NCBI GenBank assembly: GCA_913057765.1
Contig: CAJXPH010000029.1
Span: 1-17,386 of the forward strand
DNA from: an uncultured Campylobacteraceae bacterium
GTDB lineage: Bacteria > Campylobacterota > Campylobacteria > Campylobacterales > Arcobacteraceae
Direction: 5' to 3'
DNA length: 17,386 bases
This document shows, one piece after another, positions 1 to 6,429 of this stretch. A program made the translations under genes and the position numbers. The notes below the pieces were generated by a model. That model was not told the DNA's origin and ran no database searches. It saw only the letters and a program-made list of their open reading frames with translations. Position 1 is the stretch's first letter. Every line of letters begins with the position of its first letter.

Positions 1-1
1 T

Positions 2-34
2 TCGTCGGCAGCGTCAGATGTGTATAAGAGACAG
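2..34 (+). other. Illumina Nextera read-1 adapter plus Tn5 mosaic end (artefact)
   Basis: Positions 2-15 match the Nextera read-1 tail (TCGTCGGCAGCGTC), and 16-34 are the 19-base Tn5 mosaic end used in tagmentation (AGATGTGTATAAGAGACAG). This is library-preparation sequence left in the assembly, not organism DNA and not a resident transposon. Genomic sequence begins at 35, so the gene cut there is truncated by the contig edge and not by evolution. Confidence 0.98.
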
Positions 35-546
35 ATATTAATGTATCAAAAGATAACTATAATGATATTTTAAAAGAAGAATTTATCTATTCGCTAAGTT
101 TAAAAACACTTTTTGAAGAAAATTTACAAAACGAGCTTGAAAGAATAGTTACTTTAGGTTTTTTAAGCCTTATTTTTATTACACTTATAATAATATTTAT
201 AACAAAAAAGAAAATGATTCAAGCACTTAATTTTTTATTATTTCCAAGTGCTTTAATATTTATGTATTTAAGTTTTGTAGCTGTTAATATTTTACATATA
301 TTTATGTTTTTTATTATTCTCTCAATTAGTATTGACTATGCGATTTATTCTAGTAAAGACAATTCAAAACAAACTAAAAAAGCAATTATATTCTCTGCTA
401 TTAGTTCTTTTGCAGGATTTGGTGTTTTAATATTTTCAGATATTAATTCATTATTTTCCATTGGAAGTGTCGCTACTCTAGGAATATTTGCAATTTTAAT
501 TTTAATTATTTTTCAAAAGGTAGATAATGCATCTAAAAGTTTATAA
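35..546 (+). CDS. MMPL/RND-family exporter, C-terminal fragment (5' end missing)
   Basis: An open frame enters from the left edge (first whole codon at 37) and gives 169 residues before TAA. The ATG at 214 is internal, since the frame is open and family-like upstream of it. About five hydrophobic segments follow a short extracytoplasmic tail, at roughly residues 40-56, 61-80, 83-100, 112-130 and 138-156. The third carries ISIDYAIYSS, which resembles the G-x-D-Y-G motif of MMPL/RND transporters. It is followed by a cytoplasmic KDNSKQ loop and SAISSFAGFGVLIFSDINSL, the typical last-bundle pattern of this family. These proteins export lipids, polyenes or related amphiphiles across the inner membrane. 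The stop overlaps the next gene, an acyl/aryl ligase, by 20 bases, so the two are co-transcribed. Inference: exporter of a product made by a cluster upstream of the contig. The substrate cannot be told from this fragment. Confidence 0.8.
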
Positions 547-1741
547 CGATTGTGGTTCTATAAATTCACATAAAATAAATAAAAATGAATTTATAAATAA
601 AGAATATAAAAATAAGGTCTCTTATATCTCTAGTTCATCTAAAGAGATAAATGCTTTAAATATATTCAAATCATATTTTAGCGATGCAAAATCAATACTA
701 TTTGATGATACTAATAAACTTTTAGTTAAAAAATTACAAACTTTAAATATCTCTTCTTTTGAGAATAACACTAATACCTCTACAATCTTTGATGATAAAG
801 AATTTTCTTTTGTTTATTTCACCAGTGGTAGTACAGGAGAGAGTACAGCGGCACTTAAAACAAAAGAGAATATTGAAAGTGAAATCAAAGCTTTAAGTCT
901 TTTACTCAAAAAGTATAATATAAAAAGAGTAATCGTAACTGTTCCATTTATACATATTTATGGTTCGCTTACTGGACTTTTTTATCCATATTTTAATGAT
1001 ATTGATATCATTTTAAAAGAACACTTTTTACCAAATGACTTACTTGAAATTTGTGATGACCATTCTCTTGTTGTAACTACTCCACTTTATATAAAAGCAT
1101 TAAATAAAATATCTACAAGTAAAGACCTATCGAAATCACTATTTCTAAGCTCCACAGCACCACTTGATCCCAAAGAGGCAAAAGACTTTAATAAAAAGTT
1201 TTCATGCTCTATAATGCAACTTTTTGGCTCAACAGAAACAGGTGGTATCGCATATAAAGTCAATGACGAAGTTTTGTGGACTGCATTAGAAAATGTAACT
1301 ATTGAAACTAATGAAAAAAATGAATTAAAAGTTAAATCGCCTTTTGTTTCAAAGTATTTATATGAAAATGAATTTAAAGATACAAAACAAGAAATACAAA
1401 CTTTTGATTTTATTGAAAAAGATGGTAATAAATTTAAATTAATTGGAAGAAGTTCACAAATATTAAAAATAGCAGGAAAAAGATATTCAACGATACAAAT
1501 AGAAAATATTTTAGAAGAACAAGAGGAAATAAATAAAGCTCTAGTTTATGTGAAAAATGACAGGAATTCACTCAGAGGTGAAATTCTTGATATTACATTA
1601 GAAGCATCAGAAGAACTTTCTATAAAAAAGATAAAAAAGATTTTACAATCTGAACTTTCAAATTTAAAATTTCTAATAGATTTGAAATATGTATCCGAAA
1701 TTAAAACTTCGGCTATAGGGAAAAAGTTATGGATTAACTAA
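527..1741 (+). CDS. AMP-dependent acyl/aryl ligase (ANL superfamily)
   Basis: A 404-residue adenylate-forming enzyme. Visible ANL motifs: phosphate loop FTSGSTG at 98-104 (A3), VPFIHIYG at 139-146, QLFGSTETGG at 231-240 (A5), hinge-region GRSSQILKIAG at 307-317 (A8), and a C-terminal SAIGKK with the likely catalytic lysine K399 (A10). The family activates a carboxylic acid with ATP and transfers it to CoA or an acyl carrier protein. The protein is about 100 residues or more shorter than ordinary acyl-CoA synthetases, as in the stand-alone ligases of aryl-polyene and similar fatty-acid-like clusters. The start at 527 lies inside the exporter gene and has AAAGG just upstream; the 20-base overlap suggests translational coupling. 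A perfect hairpin sits at the stop codon, so this is the last gene of its operon. An aryl-polyene role is inference from the ligase plus MMPL pairing; the synthase genes would be off the contig. Confidence 0.85.
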   Translation: MHLKVYNDCGSINSHKINKNEFINKEYKNKVSYISSSSKEINALNIFKSYFSDAKSILFDDTNKLLVKKLQTLNISSFENNTNTSTIFDDKEFSFVYFTSGSTGESTAALKTKENIESEIKALSLLLKKYNIKRVIVTVPFIHIYGSLTGLFYPYFNDIDIILKEHFLPNDLLEICDDHSLVVTTPLYIKALNKISTSKDLSKSLFLSSTAPLDPKEAKDFNKKFSCSIMQLFGSTETGGIAYKVNDEVLWTALENVTIETNEKNELKVKSPFVSKYLYENEFKDTKQEIQTFDFIEKDGNKFKLIGRSSQILKIAGKRYSTIQIENILEEQEEINKALVYVKNDRNSLRGEILDITLEASEELSIKKIKKILQSELSNLKFLIDLKYVSEIKTSAIGKKLWIN

Positions 1742-1752
1742 TCCATAACTTT
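1723..1752. terminator. Bidirectional intrinsic terminator between ligase and lipoprotein genes
   Basis: A perfect inverted repeat (arm AGTTATGGATTA at 1725-1736, complement at 1739-1750) lies over the ligase stop codon. It is flanked by an A-run on the left and TTTATTT on the right. It can serve the convergent genes on both sides. Confidence 0.75.
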
Positions 1753-1760
1753 ATTTAATT

Positions 1761-2156
1761 CTATAATCCTGATAATTGAATTTGAATTGCACCATCTAAA
1801 TTTTGAACCCATCCATTATAATTACTATGGATTAGTCCTTTTTCTTGGTCATAATTTAAATTAATACTCTTTTTATAATTGATTGAATACCCATCTTTAC
1901 CGTAAGGAATTTCAACTAATGCCATATGCGTTCTTAGATTAAGTCTTCCTTCTGCTAAACCTGGTTTAACTTTTTTAACAATCCAACCTAATCCTACTCC
2001 AGCTTTTTTAATTGCAGAATAAATTTGTTCATCTGAAACTTTATTTTCTGTTTCTACCGGGCTATTTGAAACGTTATATACAGCTGCTGTTCTACATCCT
2101 GTTAAAACAAAAAGACCAATTAAAGCTATTGCACTTATTTTTAAAATTTTTTTCAT
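1761..2156 (-). CDS. Conserved small lipoprotein of unknown function
   Basis: 131 residues. The N-terminus is a lipoprotein signal peptide: MKK, a hydrophobic stretch, then LTGC with the lipidated cysteine at residue 21. The mature part contains SAIKKAGVGLGW (about 48-59), LAEGRLNLRTHMALVEIPY (about 67-85), a tyrosine-rich YSINYKKSINL, and the C-terminal IHSNYNGWVQNLDGAIQIQL. I recognise this pattern from short conserved lipoproteins in many Proteobacteria and Campylobacterota that have no assigned function. GGAG lies 8 bases upstream of the ATG, and a TATAAT box at 2184-2189 gives it a promoter separate from rqcH. It is probably anchored in the inner or outer membrane facing the periplasm. 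No role can be inferred from the neighbours. Confidence 0.8.
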   Translation of the reverse strand: MKKILKISAIALIGLFVLTGCRTAAVYNVSNSPVETENKVSDEQIYSAIKKAGVGLGWIVKKVKPGLAEGRLNLRTHMALVEIPYGKDGYSINYKKSINLNYDQEKGLIHSNYNGWVQNLDGAIQIQLSGL

Positions 2157-2183
2157 CTTTACTCCATTTTTATATTTCGGAAA

Positions 2184-2189
2184 ATTATA
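2184..2189 (-). promoter_or_regulatory. -10 box of the lipoprotein gene
   Basis: Minus-strand TTTTGATATAATTTT contains a perfect TATAAT about 28 bases before the start codon, preceded by TG as in an extended -10. No clear -35 is visible, which is normal for Campylobacterota sigma-70 promoters. Confidence 0.5.
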
Positions 2190-2220
2190 TCAAAATTATG
2201 ATTATGATTATTTTAAAATT

Positions 2221-3549
2221 TTAAATTTTCACACCAATTGTCGTATATGGATTATATAAAACATTTGCTCCACTTTGAATCTTTACATTTCTTCTTTGTG
2301 TATAATCCACATTGTAACTACCTTCAAAATCTACAGAAAACTTTGCACAAATAACAGCTGCTTTTTCTATCACTGAAAGAGGGATTGTTTTTTTGCTATT
2401 TTGTACAAATACATGTGAAGAAGGTCTATCTTTTAAATGAAACCAAAAATCACTTGCTTTTGAGTTTTTTAATAAGTAAATATTTTCTCGTTCACTTGTC
2501 CCTAACATAATCTTATATCCCTCAAAAAAGAAACTCTCATATTGTTGTGATTTTTTTGTTTTTGTTTGATTCTTCTGTTTTTTTGGATATAAAAATTCCA
2601 TCTCATCAATAGATTCTGAATTTTCAAGATTGTGAACCATTCTTTTTAAGAACTCTAGTTTTTCTTCCAAATTATCTTTTTCAATTTTAATATTTTGAGC
2701 TTTATGTTTAGCTTTTTTTGCTTTTTTAAATAAATCATTAGAATATGTCGAAGCGGACATCTCTTGATTTAAAGTTAGTTCAACCTCTTTTCCTTCATAA
2801 TTAAAAGTGGTAAATGATTTTTGATAAGGTTTGATTAAATGTAAGTTCCCTAATATCAAATTTGCTTTTTCATACAGTTCATTTGATTCTTCTTCTAACT
2901 CTTCTTTTTTCGGCAATAAAGAAACTGTTTTTTCTAATTTTTTCAGTTTTTTACTAACTTGAGTAATCTTCTGTTTTTTATAATTTTCAATATTTTTTGC
3001 TTCTACTTCATTATACACTTTGTATAAATATTCTTCAATATCATCAACTGCTTCAATTTTAGGTATAAAATTCTGTTTTGGTATTTCATCAAGAGCAATA
3101 CCGACTTTTACAACCCTACTTGATGAAAATTCATCAATATGTCTTAAGGCTTCAACAATTACTCTATTTTCATCTAAAATTATAATATTCGTATGTTTTC
3201 CTGTAAATTCCAATTGTAATATAGTAGTTAATTTTTTATAGGAAGAGGAAGAATTGACTTTTATGTTAATAACTTTGTCATCATTATAAAGTTCTACACT
3301 CTCAACTTTTGAATTATTGAACCTTTTTTGTAAAGCTACATCAAAAGGAGCATTGAAATCCTTCTTTACTTGCACATCTAATTCTCTTTTAAAGATGGAG
3401 CTATTTCCTTTTGAAAGGTCAAAGTATAAGCTATTCTTATTATTAAATTCTATTATAATTATATTATTATCAATTCTCTTTATAAGCTTGATATTATGGG
3501 CTTTTTCTGAAAGATACCCAACAACTTCTTTTAACAAATAGTACTTCAT
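2221..3549 (-). CDS. rqcH: RqcH / NFACT-family ribosome quality-control protein
   Basis: 442 residues, the bacterial homologue of Rqc2/NEMF, often annotated fibronectin/fibrinogen-binding protein. Family knowledge: it binds obstructed 50S subunits carrying peptidyl-tRNA and directs C-terminal alanine tailing. Visible parts: an NFACT-N-like domain at about 1-165 with LQLEFTGKHTNIIIL at 111-125; a long lysine- and glutamate-rich helical/coiled-coil middle at about 180-315; and an NFACT-R domain at about 338-440 with DFWFHLKDRPSSHVFV at 367-382 and DYTQRRNV at 415-422. It is shorter than the roughly 570-residue Firmicutes proteins, mainly through a reduced middle. The Asp-Arg pair of RqcH appears as D91-K92 by my hand alignment. 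The ATG at 3549 has only a weak ribosome site; a TATAAT at 3569-3574 would give a very short leader. The lipoprotein gene 64 bases downstream has its own promoter. Confidence 0.88.
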   Translation of the reverse strand: MKYYLLKEVVGYLSEKAHNIKLIKRIDNNIIIIEFNNKNSLYFDLSKGNSSIFKRELDVQVKKDFNAPFDVALQKRFNNSKVESVELYNDDKVINIKVNSSSSYKKLTTILQLEFTGKHTNIIILDENRVIVEALRHIDEFSSSRVVKVGIALDEIPKQNFIPKIEAVDDIEEYLYKVYNEVEAKNIENYKKQKITQVSKKLKKLEKTVSLLPKKEELEEESNELYEKANLILGNLHLIKPYQKSFTTFNYEGKEVELTLNQEMSASTYSNDLFKKAKKAKHKAQNIKIEKDNLEEKLEFLKRMVHNLENSESIDEMEFLYPKKQKNQTKTKKSQQYESFFFEGYKIMLGTSERENIYLLKNSKASDFWFHLKDRPSSHVFVQNSKKTIPLSVIEKAAVICAKFSVDFEGSYNVDYTQRRNVKIQSGANVLYNPYTTIGVKI

Positions 3550-3568
3550 GATTAATTCACTTTTTCTT

Positions 3569-3574
3569 ATTATA
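3569..3574 (-). promoter_or_regulatory. -10 box of rqcH
   Basis: A perfect TATAAT on the minus strand 19 bases before the rqcH start predicts a leader of only about 12 bases. It is back-to-back with the promoter of the secreted-protein gene, with 28 bases between the two -10 boxes. Confidence 0.5.
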
Positions 3575-3602
3575 CTCTAAGAGTTTTTTTATGTATATGT
3601 GA

Positions 3603-3608
3603 TATAAT
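3603..3608 (+). promoter_or_regulatory. -10 box of the secreted three-cysteine protein gene
   Basis: TATGTGATATAATTATA holds a perfect TATAAT with an upstream TGTG (extended -10) and a T-run at about 3584-3590. The start codon is 32 bases downstream with GGAG at 3630-3633. Confidence 0.55.
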
Positions 3609-3640
3609 TATATCAGAATTAAAAATTATGGAGAAGAAGA

Positions 3641-3964
3641 ATGACAAAATTATTAAAAATAGTATTAGCTGGTGCTTTATTTCTTGGTGTTGCTAGTACA
3701 ACTGCAAGTGCAGATGTTGTAAAAGGTCAAAAACTTTTTATTAAAAAATACAAAAAAGCTTGTGGATTTAATGGTGCAAAATTTGCATCAAAACATTCTC
3801 AAGATGAATGGACTGCAATTAAAGAAGCAGGGAAATTCAAAGAAGAATTTATGAAAATTTGTCCAGAAGTAAAAGAAGAAAAGTTAAAAGATAAATATAT
3901 GCCTCATATTTTTGACTTTTCACTTGAATATGCAAATGATTCAGGAAATGTTCCTTCTTGTTAA
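3641..3964 (+). CDS. Small secreted protein of a cytochrome c-like family without a heme motif
   Basis: 107 residues with a Sec signal peptide; cleavage is likely after ASA at residue 24. The mature part begins DVVKGQKLFIKKYKKACGFNGAKFA, which resembles the start of a small class I cytochrome c (xKGxxLYxxxCxxCH), but the CxxCH is replaced by C41-GFNG and no CxxCH occurs anywhere. Only three cysteines remain: C41, C74 (KICP) and C107, the last residue. HSQDEWTAI and the tail YANDSGNVPSC are features I associate with a Campylobacterota group usually annotated as cytochrome c. Covalent heme is therefore unlikely; C41 and C74 could form a disulfide, leaving C107 free. The gene is alone, with its own promoter and terminator. 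Function unknown; periplasmic location is well supported. Confidence 0.75.
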   Translation: MTKLLKIVLAGALFLGVASTTASADVVKGQKLFIKKYKKACGFNGAKFASKHSQDEWTAIKEAGKFKEEFMKICPEVKEEKLKDKYMPHIFDFSLEYANDSGNVPSC

Positions 3965-3986
3965 TATAAGCATTTTCTAAAAACTT

Positions 3987-4019
3987 AAAAAGGAGTAAGT
4001 TATTCTTACTCCTTTTTTT
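3987..4019 (+). terminator. Rho-independent terminator of the secreted-protein gene
   Basis: AGGAGTAAG at 3991-3999 pairs with CTTACTCCT at 4005-4013 over a 5-base loop. The stem is extended by an A-run upstream and followed by a T-run to 4019. A textbook intrinsic terminator. Confidence 0.9.
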
Positions 4020-4104
4020 ATGCATATTATAACTTTACCTAATGTTTTATCTAATTTGTTCTTTGCTTAAAATACTATTATAAGCGTGGCTTGTAATTAT
4101 TATC

Positions 4105-4120
4105 ATGAATAGTTATTCAT
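4105..4120. promoter_or_regulatory. Candidate operator upstream of the porin (ATGAAT-N4-ATTCAT)
   Basis: ATGAATAGTTATTCAT is an inverted repeat that differs at only two central bases from a site upstream of the reductase operon (17274-17289). Its centre is about 49 bases upstream of the start point predicted from the TATAAT at 4150-4155. The 5-4-5 form TGAAT-N4-ATTCA has the geometry of CRP/FNR-family sites, but the protein is not identified. Confidence 0.45.
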
Positions 4121-4149
4121 ACTTAATCTTAGCTTAAAAATAAAAACTA

Positions 4150-4155
4150 TATAAT
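4150..4155 (+). promoter_or_regulatory. -10 box of the porin gene
   Basis: A perfect TATAAT 33 bases before the porin ATG, in the 224-base gap after the preceding gene. No recognisable -35 is present; an AT-rich TTAGCTTAAAAA tract lies upstream. Confidence 0.5.
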
Positions 4156-4188
4156 AACTTCATCTTATAAAAACACAAAGGAAAAAAA

Positions 4189-5751
4189 ATGAAAAAGTCA
4201 ATAATTGCATTAACTGCAATTGCTGCATTGTCTACTTCTAGTTTCGCAGCTAAAGTGACACATACGGATATGATGGAACAAATTGAAGCTTTAAAAGCTC
4301 AACTTTCAGCATTGGAAAATAAACTAAACACTACAAAATCAACTTCTACTGCAAACAAAGTATCATTAGAAAAAATGATGGGAAATACATCAAGTACTGC
4401 TAGTGATGCAAGATTTAAAAAATTAGAAAAAAAAGTTAATAGTATTGGTAAAAAAGCAAGTCTTGCAAAAGCCCAAGGTGCAGGAGACAATCTAAAATGG
4501 AATGTTGATTTTAGAACTCAGATTGATGCCCTTGAATATAAACTTGGTAACGGTGAAAAAGTTAAAAATTCTTCTTTATTAACAAATAGACTTCATTTAG
4601 GAATGAAGTATGCAGCAGATGATAATTCTATTTTCTATGGAACATTGGCTTACAACAAAGTATTTGGTGATAATAGAGCAGATGTAACAAATGCTGGAGG
4701 AACAGGAAATAATGCTTCATTTGACTGGATAACAAATGAAGCTGCTACGAATGATAACTCATTAAAAGTGAAAGAAGCTTATTGGTTATATAGAAATGAC
4801 TCTTTCTTAGGAAATGAAGATGTTGCGTGGACAGCTTCTGTTGGTAGACGTCCTTCTACTGATGGGTTAGGGATTAACTTAAGAGTTGATCAACAAAGAA
4901 AATCAGCCTTATCACATACAGTAAATGTTGAATTTGATGGAGCAAGTGCTAGATTTGACTTAGACAAACTTACTGGTGTTGAAGGTATGTGGGTTAAGTT
5001 CTGTGGAGGTCGTGGTCTTACAAATGCAAAACTTAGATTTTCTTCAGATGGTCAAGATTATATAGAAGATGAAGATACTACAGCTAATGTTGATATGGCA
5101 GGAGTTATTTTTGTACCATATGATAATGGACAATATTCTGTTCATATGAATTATGCAAAAGCATGGAATTTAATTGGTAATAAAAATAGAGATGGAGACC
5201 AATTTACAGCAGATGAAAATGGTAAGTTTTACGAATTCGGAGATATCCAATTTTTTACTGCTATGTTTAAAGCAGATGGATTGGGTGATGGTATTTCTGA
5301 TTTCTTAGATGATTCAATTTTCTTTGCATCATATGCAATGAGTAAAACTGATCCAAATAATAATGAAATGATGTTAGGTTCAGCAGAATCTCAAACTGGA
5401 CATTCTTATTGGGTTGGATTGAATATGCCTGATGGATTTACGGATAATGGACGATTTGGAGTTGAATGGAATAAAGGTTCTAAATACTGGAGATCAATAA
5501 GTTATGGTGAAGATTCAGCAATTGGTTCGAAAATCGCTGCACGTGGTACAGCATGGGAAGTTTATTATAATAAACCACTTACAAAAGCTTTATCTACTTC
5601 ACTTAGATTTACAAAAATTGATTATGACTATACTGGAAGTAATGGATTCTTTGGAGATTATGGAACACCTATGGACTTCTCAAATCCAAATGCAGGAACT
5701 GCAGTTCAAGAAGCACAAAATATTACAGCTTACATGAGATATAGATTTTAA
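4189..5751 (+). CDS. Outer-membrane porin with N-terminal coiled coil (DUF3373-like)
   Basis: 520 residues. A signal peptide ends at SSFA (cleavage after residue 20). Then come about 70 residues of heptad-like sequence (MMEQIEALKAQLSALENKL, then a second stretch KLEKKVNSIGKKA), expected to form a periplasmic coiled coil. From about residue 100 to the end the sequence alternates as expected for beta strands, with many aromatic, Gly, Asn and Asp residues, and it ends ITAYMRYRF with the terminal phenylalanine used by the BAM machinery. Length and layout fit the Campylobacterota porins grouped as DUF3373. It probably allows passage of small solutes; the substrate is unknown. AAAGGA precedes the start at a normal spacing. 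The gene is monocistronic, with a terminator directly after it. It shares a candidate operator with the reductase operon at the right end, hinting at co-regulation with respiration. Confidence 0.85.
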   Translation: MKKSIIALTAIAALSTSSFAAKVTHTDMMEQIEALKAQLSALENKLNTTKSTSTANKVSLEKMMGNTSSTASDARFKKLEKKVNSIGKKASLAKAQGAGDNLKWNVDFRTQIDALEYKLGNGEKVKNSSLLTNRLHLGMKYAADDNSIFYGTLAYNKVFGDNRADVTNAGGTGNNASFDWITNEAATNDNSLKVKEAYWLYRNDSFLGNEDVAWTASVGRRPSTDGLGINLRVDQQRKSALSHTVNVEFDGASARFDLDKLTGVEGMWVKFCGGRGLTNAKLRFSSDGQDYIEDEDTTANVDMAGVIFVPYDNGQYSVHMNYAKAWNLIGNKNRDGDQFTADENGKFYEFGDIQFFTAMFKADGLGDGISDFLDDSIFFASYAMSKTDPNNNEMMLGSAESQTGHSYWVGLNMPDGFTDNGRFGVEWNKGSKYWRSISYGEDSAIGSKIAARGTAWEVYYNKPLTKALSTSLRFTKIDYDYTGSNGFFGDYGTPMDFSNPNAGTAVQEAQNITAYMRYRF

Positions 5752-5768
5752 TCTATAAGTTAACAAAA

Positions 5769-5799
5769 AAATAAAAAGAGGTTTTCCCTCTTTTTATTT
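5769..5799. terminator. Bidirectional terminator, porin / hypothetical gene
   Basis: A 13-base stem (5769-5781 with 5787-5799, loop TTTTC) with A-rich and T-rich outer parts. It overlaps the stop codon of the convergent minus-strand gene, so one hairpin can end both transcripts. Confidence 0.85.
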
Positions 5800-6318
5800 A
5801 AATGATACTCTATCTAATCTATAAATTATTTTTTCTGCAATCTCAATCATTGAAATATTTAATTTTTTAAACTCTTCATCTTTTACATTAACTAACAATT
5901 TGTCATAAACATTTGAATAAGGATAAATAGTAAAATAAATATACTCTTTTGATCTACTCTCTTTGTCTAGTTCTTTAAACCAAACTGCAAGAAGTGAGAA
6001 ATAAAGCATTGCAGGGTTAAAAAGTTTTCCGGTACTCTCATTTTGTTCAAATTCTTTTGTCAATTCTTTATTGATAAAATTATATGCTTGCAAAACAGCT
6101 TTGATTCTATAATGTTTACTATTCTCAATGTAATACTCATTGGGAAAAGTTACATTTTTCATCTGTTTATACATTGCATTTGATATTTCATCTATATAAT
6201 CATTTGTTTGATCATCCACATCAAATATTTTTTCATCTTTATCTTTATAAGATGCAATCAAATCTTTACAAAATAGTAGTAAGGCTTCTGTTTTTATTTT
6301 TGATAAGTTTAAAATCAT
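5794..6318 (-). CDS. Hypothetical protein, unrecognised
   Basis: 174 residues from the ATG at 6318 (MILNLSKIKTEALLLFCKDL). A GTG at 6354 would add 12 hydrophobic residues; an AAGGAT lies only two bases before it, too close for normal use, so I prefer the ATG even though it has no obvious ribosome site. The sequence is mostly helical-looking, acidic and aromatic, with no signal peptide after the chosen start and no clear membrane segment. Notable stretches are DVDDQTNDYIDEISNAMYKQM near the N-terminus, NPAMLYFSLLAVWF in the middle and ISMIEIAEKIIYRLDRV near the end. It is probably cytoplasmic. The gene is transcribed divergently from thrS and shares its terminator with the porin. I recognise no domain. 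Confidence 0.65.
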   Translation of the reverse strand: MILNLSKIKTEALLLFCKDLIASYKDKDEKIFDVDDQTNDYIDEISNAMYKQMKNVTFPNEYYIENSKHYRIKAVLQAYNFINKELTKEFEQNESTGKLFNPAMLYFSLLAVWFKELDKESRSKEYIYFTIYPYSNVYDKLLVNVKDEEFKKLNISMIEIAEKIIYRLDRVSFK

Positions 6319-6382
6319 TACACATTTTAACAAAATTAAATTAAAAAATAACACCTATCCTTAAATTTAAGTGCGTTTTTGA

Positions 6383-6388
6383 TAAAAT
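6383..6388 (+). promoter_or_regulatory. Possible -10 box for thrS operon
   Basis: TTTTTGATAAAAT gives TAAAAT 42 bases before the thrS TTG. The closer TATACT at 6411-6416 would put the start point at or inside the Shine-Dalgarno sequence, so it is less likely. Confidence 0.3.
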
Positions 6389-6429
6389 AAATGAATTTTT
6401 TAAAAAAACTTATACTATAAAGGAAATTA

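Noticed and set aside
16..34. Tn5 mosaic end, with its complement at 17338-17356, suggesting a 17-kb composite transposon
   Set aside because: Both copies are joined to Nextera primer tails and, on the right, an index and P7 sequence. They come from tagmentation; there is no transposase gene inside.
214..546. ATG at 214 as the true start of a small 110-residue membrane protein
   Set aside because: The frame is open back to the contig edge and the upstream residues fit the exporter family, so the gene is truncated at 35, not started at 214.
3641..3964. Functional c-type cytochrome
   Set aside because: No CxxCH occurs in the protein, so covalent heme attachment by the usual route is not possible.
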